NCBI GenBank assembly: GCA_003952965.2
Contig: CM025853.1
Location: 22,447,300 to 22,511,299, forward strand
DNA from: Morella rubra
Lineage: Eukaryota; Streptophyta; Magnoliopsida; Fagales; Myricaceae
DNA: 64,000 nucleotides
Reading direction: 5' to 3'
Each line of letters starts with the position of its first letter. Positions within the stretch are counted from its first letter, which is position 1. Below the pieces are notes generated by a model that saw only the letters and a list, made by a program, of their open reading frames with translations, ran no database searches and had not been told where the DNA came from. This document shows, piece after piece, positions 46,616 to 62,382 of the stretch. The translations under genes and the position numbers were made by a program.

Positions 46616-48035
46616 TGAGATGTAAGTTAAGGGTCGGTGATGATTCTGATTTTGGGCATGTTTAATGTAGAACCTTGATGGTACTCATTAGCTTGGAGGC
46701 CCGTGAAGTGCAAGTGAGCTTTGAGGCTTTGCACACTTTGGGGTTACGTTGAATGCCATGCTGCTGTTATTGATGTCGTCAGAAATTGGAGTCTTTTGGG
46801 ATAAGAAATCGTAGCTGAAGAGTCGTCAAGGATTATATATCCAACTAACTTATAAGACTTCACATCTGGATGGCAGAAGGAGGCAGACGGCCAAGAAACC
46901 AAACCCAGCAATTTTCGTCCCTCGAATCACAAGTTGCAAAGTTTTGTACTCATTGGTCATGTCATTCTTCTGTTAAAGATCTTGTACTGCATAGTAGCTG
47001 AAAAGCAGGATTTTTTTTTTTGTCTTGGTAAATATGGGGCTCAGTTTTTTGCTGTTATTCTTTGCCATTCGACAAGTTTATAAAGAAAAAGAAAGTCAAC
47101 CTGGTCTCAAATTAGTGAGAGAAGGCCTGGGGCTGGGACGTTTCCTGACAATCTCCCTGCCAAAAATCAATACCACTAGTTCCGCCCCTGCTTGTGCATG
47201 CTCTCATTCGGCTCTGGTTTTGTGAAGAACTTGCCTTACTTTCTTTAGGACTACTGTAACTGGACATAGAGAAGTAAACCCACCTAACTAAAATTATCAA
47301 ATTAATTTAGTATTCAAACTGTGGACTTAGAATCGTCGCCACTGGAATTTCAGGCGTTTGTTGTTGCTCTTTCAATCCGATAATGGATTTTTCAGTTACA
47401 CTAGGTCCGTCCAAACTCAATGCTCAAAGTTAAGATGCAACAGATTCTTCTCATTACCCAAAAAGAAAAACGGCCTTAAGTTCTCACTAATAGGTATTAA
47501 TTATAATCAAAATTTTGAGTATCTTAATACTGAGAATTTTTATGTGTGCTCAACTGACATAGTTATCTAATGTGTATAGTTAATGTACTGCGATCCAAAA
47601 TCCAAAAGTTTTTGGGCCTATATATATATATAAGAATATGTTGATTGTTTTCTTAGGTAAGTTTGATGAGTTCCTCCTCTGCCAGTGGGTCAAAAACAGC
47701 TAATTCCTGCCTCACGAGGATGCGAAAGAGATCTTCACGCTGTTCGTTAGCAGATGATTCTATAGGAATTCTTACCATAAGCAGTTCGCTATCTGGCTAT
47801 TGAAGACGGAAAGCATATTTAATATATACGATTTGCTACAATGATATGAAGGAATATGCATTTACAAGGGTCTGAGGTTACCTTTTATTGGTTCTATGCC
47901 TTAAATCACTTCTTCTTCCTTTGAGCTTCCCATCAGAATGACAAAAACCCCCATACATAACTCTAGCAACTTTTGAACACCCATAATTTTTATGAGGCTT
48001 TCACTGAGAGCACTATCGTATTGTCGTAGTTTCTG
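46616..48035. other. Region between two divergent genes
   Basis: Contains the upstream region of the Hv1-like gene (minus, from 46616 rightward) and of the GT47 gene (plus, up to 48035). A short TA run lies near 47621-47634. No other gene is recognisable. Confidence 0.45.
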
Positions 48036-49674
48036 GTGCACAGAAGGCTTATTGATGATAGGCTTTTATGTACTGGTGATCAGACTCGTAGGAGGGCCAT
48101 GGAGAAATTGGTCGTCGGAAAGTGCCATAACCAACTCTGGTTTGTCCTACTCTGCGCTTTTCTTTTAAGCTTGATGTTGATCTTATTTGATATTTCGGCT
48201 TTAACTGGTGGGGATCAAAATGGGGTCACTCTTCTAGTTGACAACTTTGTGAATGCAATCCATGCCCGTAAACCTTTTATGGAACAAACTGTTATACATA
48301 ATTCTACCTGTGAACCGGCCGTGTCTGCAGTATTGAATGAGATGGGAGACAAAACTGAGCCAAATTTTGCAGCAATTAGTGCAAGGAATCACACCCAACA
48401 AATTAGTCCCGCTCGAATTGTGAGCAATGTTAAACCTGTTACTGAGAAGCCTAAATCCCGTTTAGATTCGTGTTTGGGTCGATATATCTATATGCATGAT
48501 CTTCCTAGCCAATTCAACGAGGACTTAATAAAGAGTTGCCACTCTCTGAACAAATGGATCCATATGTGCCCGTGTATATCAAACTCTGGTCTTGGTCCTA
48601 GGGTCGCCAATTCGGTCGCAGTCATGCAGAAAGAGGGTTGGTTTGTAACAAACCAGTTTATGTTAGAAGTCATATTCCACAACAGGATGAAGCAGTACAA
48701 GTGCTTAACAAATGACTCATCTTTGGCTTCTGCAATTTATGTACCATTTTATGCTGGCCTTGATGTAGGGCGATACCTTTGGGATTTTAACATCTCAATG
48801 AGAGATGCTTCTTCTTTTTCTCTAGTCAAGTGGCTTGCACAGAGACTGGAATGGAGAAGAATGTGGGGTAGAGATCACTTCCTAGTTGGAGGAAGGATTT
48901 GTTGGGGATTTCAGGAGAGAAACATATGATGAGTCTGACTGGGGTTCCAAGCTTATGTTTTTGCCTGGATCGAAGAACATGATCTTGTTGTCAATCGAAT
49001 CAAGCTCGTGGAGCAACGACATTGCAATACCATATCCGACGTACTTCCATCCATCGAGAGACATTCAGGTAATCCAATGGCAGAATAGATTGAGGGGAAC
49101 AAAGAGGCAGTGCTTGTTCTCTTTTGCTGGTGCCCCACGATCCAACTTCACGGATTCCATTCGAAGTGAGCTTATTGATCAATGCCGATCTTCATCCACC
49201 TGCAACTTTCTTGGTTGTTTTGATGGAGCAAATGAGTGTGAAAATCCGACAAAAGTGATGAGGGCATTTCGCAGCTCAGTTTTTTGCTTACAGCCTCCCA
49301 GGGACTCATACACTAGGCGATCGACTTTTGACTCGATTTTGGCCGGGTGTATCCCAGTTTTCTTCCATCGGGCTTCTGCTTATGCGCAATACTTGTGGCG
49401 TTTACCAAAGAACTATATCAGCTACTCGGTGTTCGTACCATTAAATGATGTGAAATACAAGAAGGTTACCATCAATGAGACATTGCTTCGAGTTCCCAAG
49501 AATGAGGTGTCGGCCATGAGAGAGGAGGTTATAAAGCTGATCCCAAGAATAGTTTATGCCAACCCGAGATCTAGGCTAAAGACCCTTGAAGACGCATTTG
49601 ATATAGCAGTTAAGGGTGTTCTTGAGAGAGTAGAGACACTAAGAAGGAGATTAAGGAGGGTACAAAAGTTCTAA
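48036..49674 (+). CDS. GT47 xyloglucan galactosyltransferase-like (MUR3/KATAMARI1 family), one frameshift
   Basis: The first frame (48036-48929) has a short basic N terminus, a signal-anchor helix at about 34-55 (WFVLLCAFLLSLMLILFDI), a stem, and the start of the exostosin domain at about 148 (GRYIYMHDLPSQFN, MLEVIFHNRMKQYKC, YVPFYAGLDVGRYLW). The second frame (to 49674) continues it: ESDWGSKLMFLPGSKN, LFSFAGAPR, VFCLQPPRDSYTRRSTFDS, LAGCIPVFFHRASAYAQY. This is the layout of Golgi type II GT47 clade-A enzymes that add galactose or related sugars to xyloglucan. The frames meet at GGGG (48904-48907), where one G too many breaks WDFRR. Without it the protein would be about 545 residues. The start could instead be the ATG at 48099. 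It is either a recent pseudogene or a sequence error. Confidence 0.85.
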
Positions 49675-49930
49675 TTGTTTGGTACAGGGAGAACATTACG
49701 GGATTCTTCCCTCCTCAAAAGAAAAACAGGGGAGATGAACAGTCAGACAGAAGAAGAGACTTCCAAGTTCCAGCGTCGCATTCTACGAGTCGATGCCTCC
49801 ATGTTTTAATTAAGTTCATTCTACTTAGAGATCCTGCAACAACTGCCAATTATATTCTGTGTTTTTCCTATTCTATAGGAGGGTCTTTTGTTTAATACAA
49901 TCTCTCTGCCTATTCTTTGTGCTAGGTTGC
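49650..49930 (+). repeat. Duplicated block A: GT47 last codons and 3' UTR
   Basis: GGAGATTAAGGAGGGTA through TACAATCTCTCTGCC recurs at 62383-62722 in the same orientation with about 85% identity. Shared segments include TTGTTTGGTACAGGGAGAA and CATTCTAC followed by AGAGATCCTGCAAC. The copy carries about 40 extra bases after GGAGGGTA. Confidence 0.9.
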
Positions 49931-50786
49931 TTGGTGTCTTGGCAAAGGGCTGAATTGGAGGAACCAATTTAACTTTTTTCTGTGAATTACAAATACATTT
50001 ATTTTCTTCAGAGTGGTATTGCGGCATCACCATCCCAAGCAAAATGCTAATGTTCCGAAAACTAAATCTCCCAAACTTTCCAAGAAAAGATGTTGTAAAT
50101 GTACAATGGTTCATATTGTACCATCTCACTTCTAAACATTCTGTAAGTGATGAGTCCAACTTTGACCTGCCAACGCGATATGCATACCCATCAAGTCCCG
50201 CTTCCTCTCGTAACTTAACCAACTTTCATCAGGTCCCCTGTTCCTTCGTTTCCCAATCAGTCACTCTTTCTCTGGTATCTTCTTGAAAATTGTTTTCGAC
50301 TTGGATAATAGCTTCAGAATATCAAATGTGATTCACTAAAGCTAAGAAGAACAGTCCTTAAGAAGGAAATGATAAGGGATGTTCAAGGATCAACAAGCGC
50401 AGCATATCACAACACAAGGTAGGACAAACTTATGCTTCTGACATGTAAACAACCAGCTGCATTCTTATACTTAATGACAAACTTTAAGCTTAAAACTTCA
50501 GCTTTCATACACTCCAAACTGATGACATTTGCATACAAAGAGCTGAGGGGTGAGCATATTATTTGTACTGATCTTCACGAAAAAAGCTGAACACTCGAGA
50601 ACTTAAAAGGACTAAAAACACCAGAATAATCGCAACGACACAATAGGAAATATTTAGGCACAAAGACTTGTCCTTAGGCAGCTTTCCGTGAGGAAAGTGG
50701 TGGAGTTTCAGAATTCTTCCAAGTTGCAAAGTCATATATCTGTCACCCTTAACAGAATCCTCTGAGGGTCATATCATCTGTCACCC
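49931..50786. other. Region between the 3' ends of GT47 and AKR
   Basis: The two genes converge here. From about 50305 the sequence is homologous to 60730 onward (duplicated block B), including GTGATTCACTAAAGCTAAGA and GAAGAACAGTCCTT. No other gene is visible; the short minus-strand frame at 49821-50222 is unrecognised. Confidence 0.5.

Positions 50787-50803
<17 letters not shown>
50736..50803. repeat. 38-bp tandem duplication at the AKR C terminus
   Basis: TGTCACCCTTAACAGAATCC followed by TCTG occurs at 50741 and again at 50779. The paralogue at about 61236 has it once. The duplication and a small associated change (TGCAGGATG instead of TGAGGCAAATG) replace the normal C-terminal codons and bring an early stop. 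Confidence 0.85.
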
Positions 50804-54091
<3,288 letters not shown>

Positions 54092-54883
54092 TTCTCCCTC
54101 TTTTCACGATTATTAGCTAGCAGCAGAAACAGAGTTGAGCGATTGAAGCTCTCAGAATGGCGGAAGAGGTGAGAAGTTATATACAGAACAGAAGACAGTT
54201 TGGTGCTCTTTCTCTCATCGATATACTGGACTCCGAAGTGAGCTCAGGACAGGTGTGTGGTTGGAAAAAGAGGGCCGGCTATAGCTTTGAAAAGTACTAA
54301 GGACTATCCGCTAATGGACCAACCAAAAACAAAAGTCGAAGAAAATTGATGACAATGCAAATGTCAAGGAAACGCGCATGCGTAAGCACAAACGTTAGAG
54401 AGAAGAAGTACACTGAAGTCTAGAAGGAGAGAAGGACATGACTAGTCACTGGACGTTGAGGAATGCAGGGTAGCTGTCCCTTTGCGATGATAGCAGTATA
54501 TGCATGCATCTATTTGCCATTTGAGTTGCTTTGGCAGGGAGCCAATCCCCTCGAAGAATACCATGGCAGCTAGACACCATGGATTGAATGGCCTCGATTA
54601 CACTCGTCGAGTCTTCGTCAAGGATTCGAAGTAGGATTCCTTTTACCACATGCATGGTGTTGATCTTAGGTTTAATTTATGCTCCACTAGTCGTCTTTCC
54701 CCGCTGCTTTTGTGTTCTCATATGTAGTTCGTATGTCTTAACAAATTTTTGATCGGCACCCATCTGTAGCACGTGAATAACTTCTTCACTAGTGGGTCTG
54801 ACCAAAAATTCTGATTTTACTACGTGTTGCACTTATTATTGATTCCTTTTAAGTTTACTATATGCATAACTACACGCTGCAGT
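54092..54883 (-). promoter_or_regulatory. AKR upstream region
   Basis: The 54092-54300 part is the probable 5' UTR and promoter of the minus-strand AKR gene. A minus-strand open frame at 54446-54655 (about 70 codons, including SVIEAIQSMVSSCHGILRGD) could be a scrap of a LINE RNase H domain, but the match is weak. Confidence 0.35.
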
Positions 54884-55802
54884 CAGTGACGGAGCCAGAA
54901 ATCAATACGAAGGGGGCAACTTTTAAGGTAAAATGACAAAAAAAAAATTTTTATTTCGTAACGCAACAAAATGTTTAAAGTTAAAATATTAAAATTTAAG
55001 GACTAAAAATATTAAAAATATATTATATTGAAATACACGTACCGTACTATTTGCTAAGACTATTAAATGCACCAACATGACTCCCAAATGCTTCTACTCC
55101 CATTTTCCAATTGTTAAATCCTGTAGATGTAAACACATCTTTCCTAAATCTTGATCATCTACTTTGTCTAATTAGATAACACCACAAGCAATACACCGCA
55201 TCCAATAACTCATGTTCTTTGAACCATGCCTCCAAAAAAAGCCCTCATTCGTTTTCCATATTGTTTCTTGGAAAAAATCATACCCAAGAGGTTGATAAGG
55301 ACATTTATCAAATACTCCTTACGAACTTAATCTCTAATCCCAACATCATATTTTTCAATGAGTTTACTTAACCTTAGGTCAACAATAATATCATTCGGAC
55401 TAAATAAAATACTAGATCTTTTCGAACTAGTAGTTGCCTTAGAAGTAGGAGTCACATTAGGAGTATTAGACAATCCCGCTGATTTTTTTTTTTTTTTTTT
55501 TTTTTTATCAAAAACTTATCCATTATCTAAATAAAACAAAACAAAATTCATCACTATAATTTTACAAGTCACAACCTAAGGTCCTAATCACAATTTTACA
55601 ACCTAGTCTTAATATTCACAATTTCAATATAATTTCAAAATTATATATTAATAGCATATCCGCCATTGTCTTGATCAATACAAGTTAAGTTTTACAGGAT
55701 AAAAAAATATTAAAAAAATACAAATAAAAATAAAAATTCAATGTCTTGCATTGGTCCAACCGGGCCAGGGCCCCGGTTGGACCCCCACTCCCTCCGCCTC
55801 TG
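54884..55802 (-). mobile_element. hAT element with TTF-type zinc-finger transposase remnant
   Basis: Termini CAGTGACGGAGCCAGAAATC and the complement of CAGAGGCGGAGGGAGTGGGG are the CAGTGRCGGAGCCAG form common in plant hAT elements. The flanking octamers GCTGCAGT (54876-54883) and CCTGCAGC (55803-55810) agree at six of eight bases, fitting an old target duplication. On the minus strand about 55430-55060 encodes decayed pieces of the N-terminal TTF-type (ZMYM1-like) domain of hAT transposases: KYDVGIRD, VRKEYLI, FSKKQYGKR, then FRKDVFTSTGFNNWKM. The catalytic and dimerisation domains are missing: an internal deletion derivative. Confidence 0.8.
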
Positions 55803-57260
55803 CCTGCAGCAGTACGTGTAGTATTGAAAATTTGCACACACAAAAAAATTCATGAGGTAAGGAATGATATATCTAGATCTTTGTGGTCATGTTTCGGTTA
55901 AAATTTAGTCATTGCATCTAATCATGTATCAGAAGATGCATGGTAATTAATTTATCTGTGTATTTAAGAGAAACTGAAAAAGAACAGAGAATCTTCTCTT
56001 TCTGTATTTACCTTTATCGAAAGAGATGGACTAAAAAAAAGAACTGCTAGTGCATTTTTATATTGACTAAATTTCGTGTCAAAATATGTCTTTATCGAGT
56101 TGTATGTTTTTGTCCTATGTTGTTCAAGAATTTGTTTATGAGTTGTGTTCAAGTTGGTCTGTCGCTCGACTACCGCTCGAGCGTGATAAAAAGTATTTCT
56201 ATAGAGACTTTATGTTTGATTGACGCTTAAACCACATTTTAGTGAACCATGAAGAATTCATACAGAGGTTTGACTAACGCTCGACTCGTGCTTGAGCACC
56301 CTACGAAAGAGTTTAGACAGCGCCTTTGCACTCAACGCACGAACGAGCTCCTTATGAAGATTTCAGACAGAGACAGCACATTCGACTCTCGCTCGACCCA
56401 CGCTCGGGTGACTTTTGACAAATTTCAAAAACTCCTAATTTTTTGGACTTTCCTTGCGAAAAATGGAGAAACCCTACTAGGTTTCGTAAGAGGACGTCCA
56501 AAAGGTTATTGTGGCCTCCATTGAGCATATGTGTGCCTCATTTTTTGAGAGAAAAACACAAGAGTATTCATGCCTCTATATTGATAAGCTTTTCTTAGTT
56601 TTCATTTATCCTGCTATGGAACCTTCATGTTATTGAAGGTGTGTTGAAGAACAAAATTTGTTTGTGAAGAATCCATAAAAAGAACCTTAGAGGTTTGAGG
56701 TGAATGCCACACAGAGCGGGTCTAAGCAGAGATATTTAGATTATTACATCAGGGTTGTTAGAGTCAAGCAACTGGGGTTGCCCATGTCTGAATCACTGTT
56801 TGTAAGTTTTTCTTCTTAGTGGATTTCAGGTGGCTGTTAGCCCGAAGTGATTTTTTCTTTTGAATGATATTTCAAAGATTTTTCACTTCATCACCAAATC
56901 CTTGTCTCTTTGTGTGATTGAAATTTGATTTAATTTTCCGCTGCCTATTAGTTTATTGAGTTGATTATTATACATATCTAGGTTGAACAATTTTAAACGT
57001 GTTTTAAAATTGTTATTGATTTTTTTAATTAGAGGAAAAATACATATTAACCCCTCTAAGTGTTATTAGGGTCTAAACTGAATTTTTCAAGAACTATATT
57101 TTAACAAAAACATGATCATAATGTATCTTTTCTGTTTTATAGACTTTTTTTTTTCAACTTTTCAATACTATTGAACTGTAAGTACAATTACTTGTGTATT
57201 AAATCTATATCAACAACTTGTTCTTATATTTTATTAAGTTACTTTTAAGATAACGATTTA
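55803..57260. other. Gene-free region, possible LTR remnant
   Basis: 56150-56420 has repeated CTCGA-containing phrases (GCTCGACTACCGCTCGAGCG, CGCTCGACTCGTGCTTGAGC, CTCGCTCGACCCACGCTCGG), a style seen in plant LTR sequences, but no termini or target duplication are found. The open frame at 56249-56524 runs across these repeats and has no recognised domain. Confidence 0.35.
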
Positions 57261-57421
57261 GGCCTGTTTGTTTTCAAAATTTTAGTCAAAGTTTTACTTT
57301 TATCAAACATACTTCAATCTTACTTTTACTTTTACTTTTATCACACATTCATCAATTCTAATATCAACTCTTTTTTAACACCAACATAAAATTTTACTAA
57401 AATTTTAAAGCCAAACGCACT
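57261..57421. mobile_element. MITE family D, copy 1
   Basis: About 160 bp. Left end GGCCTGTTTGTTTTCAAAAT then TTTAG; right end CTAAAATTTTAAAGCCAAAC then GCACT, forming imperfect terminal inverted repeats. Shares ACACCAACATAAAATTTTAC and TTTTACTTTTATCACA with the copy at 57865. Confidence 0.7.
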
Positions 57422-57864
57422 AAAGTGTTCAGCTTAGCGAGGCCCACCTCTATCTACTTTATAAAGTAGTCTTAAAGACTACATCTTTACTATTGGCCTG
57501 ATATAAACTGTTATTTAGGCAGGTTTATTAATTATAGGACCTAAAAAGAGACAAACAACCCGCTTTAGAATGAAACGTGGGTCGACAACCATAATATATA
57601 TTCTACCATGATGAGAATGAACTGACCGATTTGCCCTCCTAGTTGGCAAATTTGACTGATCACTTTTTCTGGTCATCTTAATTTCAAGAAAAAGGGTGGG
57701 TAGGCATATGATTGCATTGTAGTAATTAGAGATTGAAGAGATTTGCCTGACTTATCTGCTCATTTAATCAATACGAAATACCTTCCTCCCTGTTGTGTTT
57801 TAACACTTGGTTAACAACGTTGGAACTCCGTTTGTTTGACCCTTTTAGCAATAACTAATTACAT

Positions 57865-58028
57865 GGAGTTTGGTTCGTTAAAATTTTATTAAAATTTTAA
57901 CAAAATTTTATTTTTATTAAACACACTTTAAAATTTCACTTTTACTTTTATCACATATTCACTAATTTCAATATACCTCATTTTTAACACCAACATAAAA
58001 TTTTACTAAAATTGTGAAATCAAACGCC
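57865..58028. mobile_element. MITE family D, copy 2
   Basis: About 164 bp. Left end GGAGTTTGGTTCGTTAAAAT; right end AAAATTGTGAAATCAAACGC. The same order of internal blocks as 57261-57421 and the same orientation, 604 bp away. Confidence 0.7.
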
Positions 58029-58369
58029 TTATTATCATTCTCTAGAGACCAAATCTATTTCGCTTGAAACCATTGAACTTAAGGCGCACACGAGATTGAC
58101 AAGCCTACTGTATAAGAGGTTGAAGTTAAGGAGTGGTAGAGAGAAACGAAGGGAAAGAAAAAGATCTGAAAAGAACTCCAAGAACCAAGAATATCAGGAA
58201 TATCAACTAGAAAGAAAGTAGCAGACGATGGAGAGACAGATTACTTTTAAGGAAAAAAAATCAATTCTTTATCTTCAAGTCATGTTAATCTTACATATTT
58301 AATTTGTTCTTCTCCTCTCTGAGATGCTCATCTTTTTCATTTTATTTTTTAGGAAGGTTGGGTAAAATT

Positions 58370-58760
58370 TTTGCTGATTATTAAAAATTTCGTGTCCAGT
58401 TCCGATATTGAGCATCCTATTTCAATTCCGACATATTCTATTATCAGAACTAGATACTATTTTTTCTGTTTTTAAAAGCTGAAAATTTCGGCAGAATTGC
58501 TGGAATTTCTAGTTTCGATTTTTTTTTTAAACAATTTAGGGCTGTTTGTGTTTTAAGCCTTGTATTTTTTTTTAAAAAAAATTGTGACCTGGGTCAAAAC
58601 AACCCAGGTCACTTACTCTGATCGAAGATCCCTCGTCCCCATGGCCCCATCCTTCCTCTTGAAACCCTCACGGCCTCACCCTGCATCCATCGTTCTCCCT
58701 CTCTCATTGATACAACTCTCTCACTCTCTCTCACCAAGGTATGCTTAGTTTTGTAAATGT
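58370..58760. mobile_element. Decayed relative of the 32-kb hAT-like element
   Basis: Shares the AATTTCGG/TCGATTCC-type sequence and the TGACCTGGGTCA hairpin followed by a CT/GA-rich section. Here GTGACCTGGGT (58584-58594) is perfectly reverse-complemented at 58602-58612. A short open frame at 58560-58748 (FLLKPSRPHPASIVLPLS) lies in the CT-rich part and looks fortuitous. Boundaries are uncertain. Confidence 0.45.
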
Positions 58761-60117
58761 TGTCTAACTTAAGCATGATGGATGACCCATCTCTTTGAAC
58801 TGCTTTAGGGTTTTATTTGGGGATTTGAATCATTTGATTTTGACTGGCAGATTTGAGCCATTTGGCCATTGGGGATTTAGGGTTATATCTATATGGGCAC
58901 TGAAGCTCTCTCTCACCAAGGTATGGTTGAAGCTTCAAGCTTGGAATTTGGATGTCTTTTCTCTTCCACTTGGTTTTCAAAATTTCAAAGAAGCTTGTAA
59001 ATTTATTTTACAATCTTAGATTTTGGAATTTGAATCAATGAATCATTGTGTTATCACATAAACCTATCTATGCTCATGGTGAGTCTCTATCTCTCTCATG
59101 TAATGAAAATACTATTTGGAAGTGTGATATCTTCCTTGACCGCATTTATGTGCTTTATTTCCTTTTAACCATTTGAGCTTGTCATGTGTTATTGTGTATC
59201 TCCTCTGCTTTTTTTTTTTTTGAAGAGAGGTGTGCGGTCTGTTTATTCCTAGCTATTTTGATGGTCATTTAATTCATTAACTTAACCTTGGTTTGTTTTG
59301 ATGCATGGCTTAATGGTGAAAGCATGTCCAAGGTCTTTCTAATAGGTTTGGGCTCCCGTGGTCTGCAAATCCCCTTTTGTCAGATAGAAACAATGCATAT
59401 TTCATGATAAAGTTAACTATTTAAATCTGGATAAAAAAGCCCTCTTATTGAATTGGAGTTTCCAGATGAAATCATAATCGGAATTGATCATTCTAGTTCA
59501 TCCAGTTCACTACTCACCTCTATTTTTTAAGAGAACTAGAATATCTCTTTCTCAATGTACAATGGTTCACCTATTGATAATGGTGCCTTAAGTGAGATCC
59601 TAAAATGAGGCATTACATAATAAGTTATAAATTATTAACTGATTTTAGTTAAAAATGATTCTTTTTATTTTTTGAGATGGAAAATTACTTATCAAAATTT
59701 TTTTATTCAAGATTCATTAATCTATCATTTTCAAATATTGATATTATGCCGTGTGACATTTTTCTTGGGTCATAGTCAATCTTATGTAGGATTTTATTAA
59801 TTTTTACTTTGATTTTTTTTTTTTTTTATAACAAAAGTAACATTACAAGTATTGTCAATAATATTCTATGAACTTTGGTTTTGTTTCTATTTTTTACTTA
59901 ACAAACAAAGCAAATAGTTTTTCATGTAATTTGACAAGCCAGGTTAAGTTCTTTCAAAGCTAGTATTTTAGTTTGGTAAGTTTATGCAACAGTAAAAAGA
60001 TTAAATAAGTTAGGTGTACAAAATAAAATTTATTAGGTGGTAGGTTTAAACTGCTAGTGGCGCTAATTGCATTAAAGCATAATTAATCTTTCAATCTATA
60101 AGATTTAACTATTTTCC
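58761..60117. other. Gene-free stretch
   Basis: CTCTCTCACCAAGGTATG occurs twice (about 58724-58743 and 58907-58925), with a possible splice donor after AAG. Otherwise the sequence is AT-rich with a poly-T run near 59812-59828. No recognisable gene. Confidence 0.4.
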
Positions 60118-60440
60118 AATTTGGTCCCTAAGTTTGTTTTTCTCTCAGAGTCCTTAATGTTAATATCCAGTGTCACAGAAGTCCTTTTGTCCACTCTCAA
60201 CAGTGTAGCTAAGACAATATGACGACGTGACTAACGGAGTTTGTATCACAACCAATTGGACAATGGTCGGATGCACTCGCGTGATAGAGTTGCAAGGAAA
60301 AAATCATGTCCCTAAAGACCCACAATTGTTGTCCCACTTGAGATGATCCTTCCTGACGTGACATTTTTTTAACAACGTGGCTTGTCAAGTCAAGATAGTT
60401 GTCAACGTTGCCTCCATTAGGTACATGACACATTCACTCA
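60118..60440. mobile_element. Degenerate MITE family A relative
   Basis: Contains TATGACGACGTGACTAACGG with AGTTTG, close to the interior of family A at 35.4 kb, and TTGGTCCCTAAGTTTGT-type sequence at the left edge. The terminal repeats are eroded. Confidence 0.4.
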
Positions 60441-60729
60441 ACCAAATTAGGAAAAGGTTAAAATGGATTAATCAAATAAGCCTTGCTTTAATTAAGGAGA
60501 GTTTATAGGGCTTATTGTTTCGATCAAAATTTATCAAAAAAACTAATTAAAACTCCGCATAAATCAATAATTAGGTGACTTTTAAGTTAAATTTGTTAGT
60601 TTTTCTCTAAAATAGGACCTACAAAGAGAAATTATAAAATTTGAGGTCCTTCGTATTTTGGAGACATTAGGCAACCCCACCTAGGCTGACTAATTTCAGA
60701 TATCCGGTTCGTACGATCCAGTGTTCTGG

Positions 60730-62382
60730 ACTTGGGGAATAGCTGAAATATCCAATGTGATTCACTACTAAAGCTAAGAAGAACAGTCCTTGACATGGAA
60801 ATGATAGGGGATATTGTTCAAGATTGGACAAATGTATTTACCCCAAAAAACAAAAGAAGGTAGGACAAGTTTATGCTTCCGACATGCAAGCAACAAGCTG
60901 CATTCTTTTACTTCACCACCAAACTTTAAGCTTAAAACTTCAGCATACATACCCTCCACAACGATGCAATTTCGCATACAAGGATCTGAGTGGCGAGCAT
61001 ATTATTGTTCTGATCTTCACGAAACCAGCAGAAGTACATACTTCATCTGAGCAGTCAGGATCTGAGTGGTGAGCATATTACTCATTCTGATCTTCATGAA
61101 ACCAGCAGAACATAATCTGAGACTAATTGCAATGACAAGCTAGGAAATATTTAGGCACAAAGACTTGTACCTATGCAGCATTCCATGAGGAAAGTGGTGG
61201 AGTTTCAGAATTCTTCCAAGTTGCAGATCCGGTCATATATCTGTCACCCTTAACAGAATCCTCTGAGGCAAATGATTCAAGTTCAGCCATTTCTTCTGGT
61301 GTCAGCTTAACTGATAGAGCTCCGACGTTTTGGTTGAAGTTTTCAATCTTGGTCGTTCCAGGAATAGGACACACGTCCTTCCCTTGGTGATGGACCCATG
61401 CCAATGCTAGCTGTGATGGGGTGCATCCCTTCCTTGTTGCCATTTCATTTACACGCTCAAATATTACTTTGTTATGCTCCAGATTTTCAGTTCGAAACCT
61501 TGGTAGAGACTGCAAGCAGTGCATGCATACATCAGCACTAGGACTGAAATCACTAACTGATAAAGGATTTTTCATGGAGTCAGGCTCATTTCTAAAGCTA
61601 TAAGCATACACTTTTAAAAACTGATTAGAACTAAGACTTGGATAATTTGATATAGTTTCAACAAGGTAGAGAGGCCATTATGTCCCCTAGGCAACAATGA
61701 ACATCCACTTACAGAGACAATTTAGTGATATTAGCTTTCCAAGACCAACACATACGCAGCTGCTCTATTGACATACTGGAACAATAGATGCCTTCAACTA
61801 AGGCAAGTTTGGCAATCCATTCTCGCTGGACAGTGGGATGTGTGAAGTATGTCTTTCCACATAATAAAATGGCTTATATGATTACACCAGTAACTTTATT
61901 GGAGTAGTACCGCCTTGAAAAAGGTCAGTAACGAAACAGGGAAAGCATAGTGATCTTCACAAGGTGAATCACCACTAGGGTCAGCAGTAACTTGAGAGGT
62001 ATAAATCTCAAAGTACTCAAAAATAGGGAACAGAACCTCTAAAGAGTCATAAATGCGGGGATGATGCTACAGAACTATTGCGAAAAACTAACATGTAGTT
62101 TGTTCTAATCCTCAACATTTTGATAGATCTGCAAACCTTTCTCAAGTAGTTGCTCTGCCAAGTGTCAACAATCTTTGGCCCTGACGAAAAGAATCCTCGT
62201 CCTAGAGGACAATATGCAACAATTCCAATGCCTAGTTCCCTGAAATATTGGAATGATATAATCAAACTTCGGAATTCAAGTATCCTATAACCTCCAAATC
62301 AAGGATAATTAATGCCTCACCTGCAAGTAGGAATTATTTCTTCCTCCACATCTCTAGACCATATACACCACTCAATCTGTAC
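60730..62382 (-). pseudogene. Aldo-keto reductase copy 2, 5'-truncated
   Basis: Minus-strand homologue of block 50305-52280. Present are exon 5 (61509-61171), which reads [20 protein letters not shown] and keeps the full C terminus [13 protein letters not shown] to PPLSSWNAA; exon 4 (62239-62137), [15 protein letters not shown]; and only the end of exon 3 (about 62382-62321), [20 protein letters not shown]. Exons 1, 2 and most of 3, with the cofactor-side strands, all four catalytic residues and the promoter, are missing. The break at 62382 joins straight to GT47 sequence. It cannot make an active enzyme. Confidence 0.88.

Noticed and set aside
49821-50222. 133-codon minus-strand frame between GT47 and AKR
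   Set aside because: Overlaps the GT47 3' UTR, no recognisable domain, and the duplicated block at 62.4 kb does not preserve the frame.
58560-58748. Possible small gene with FLLKPSRPHPASIVLPLS
   Set aside because: Lies in the CT-rich part of a hAT-like repeat, and the related element at 32.4 kb has no equivalent frame.
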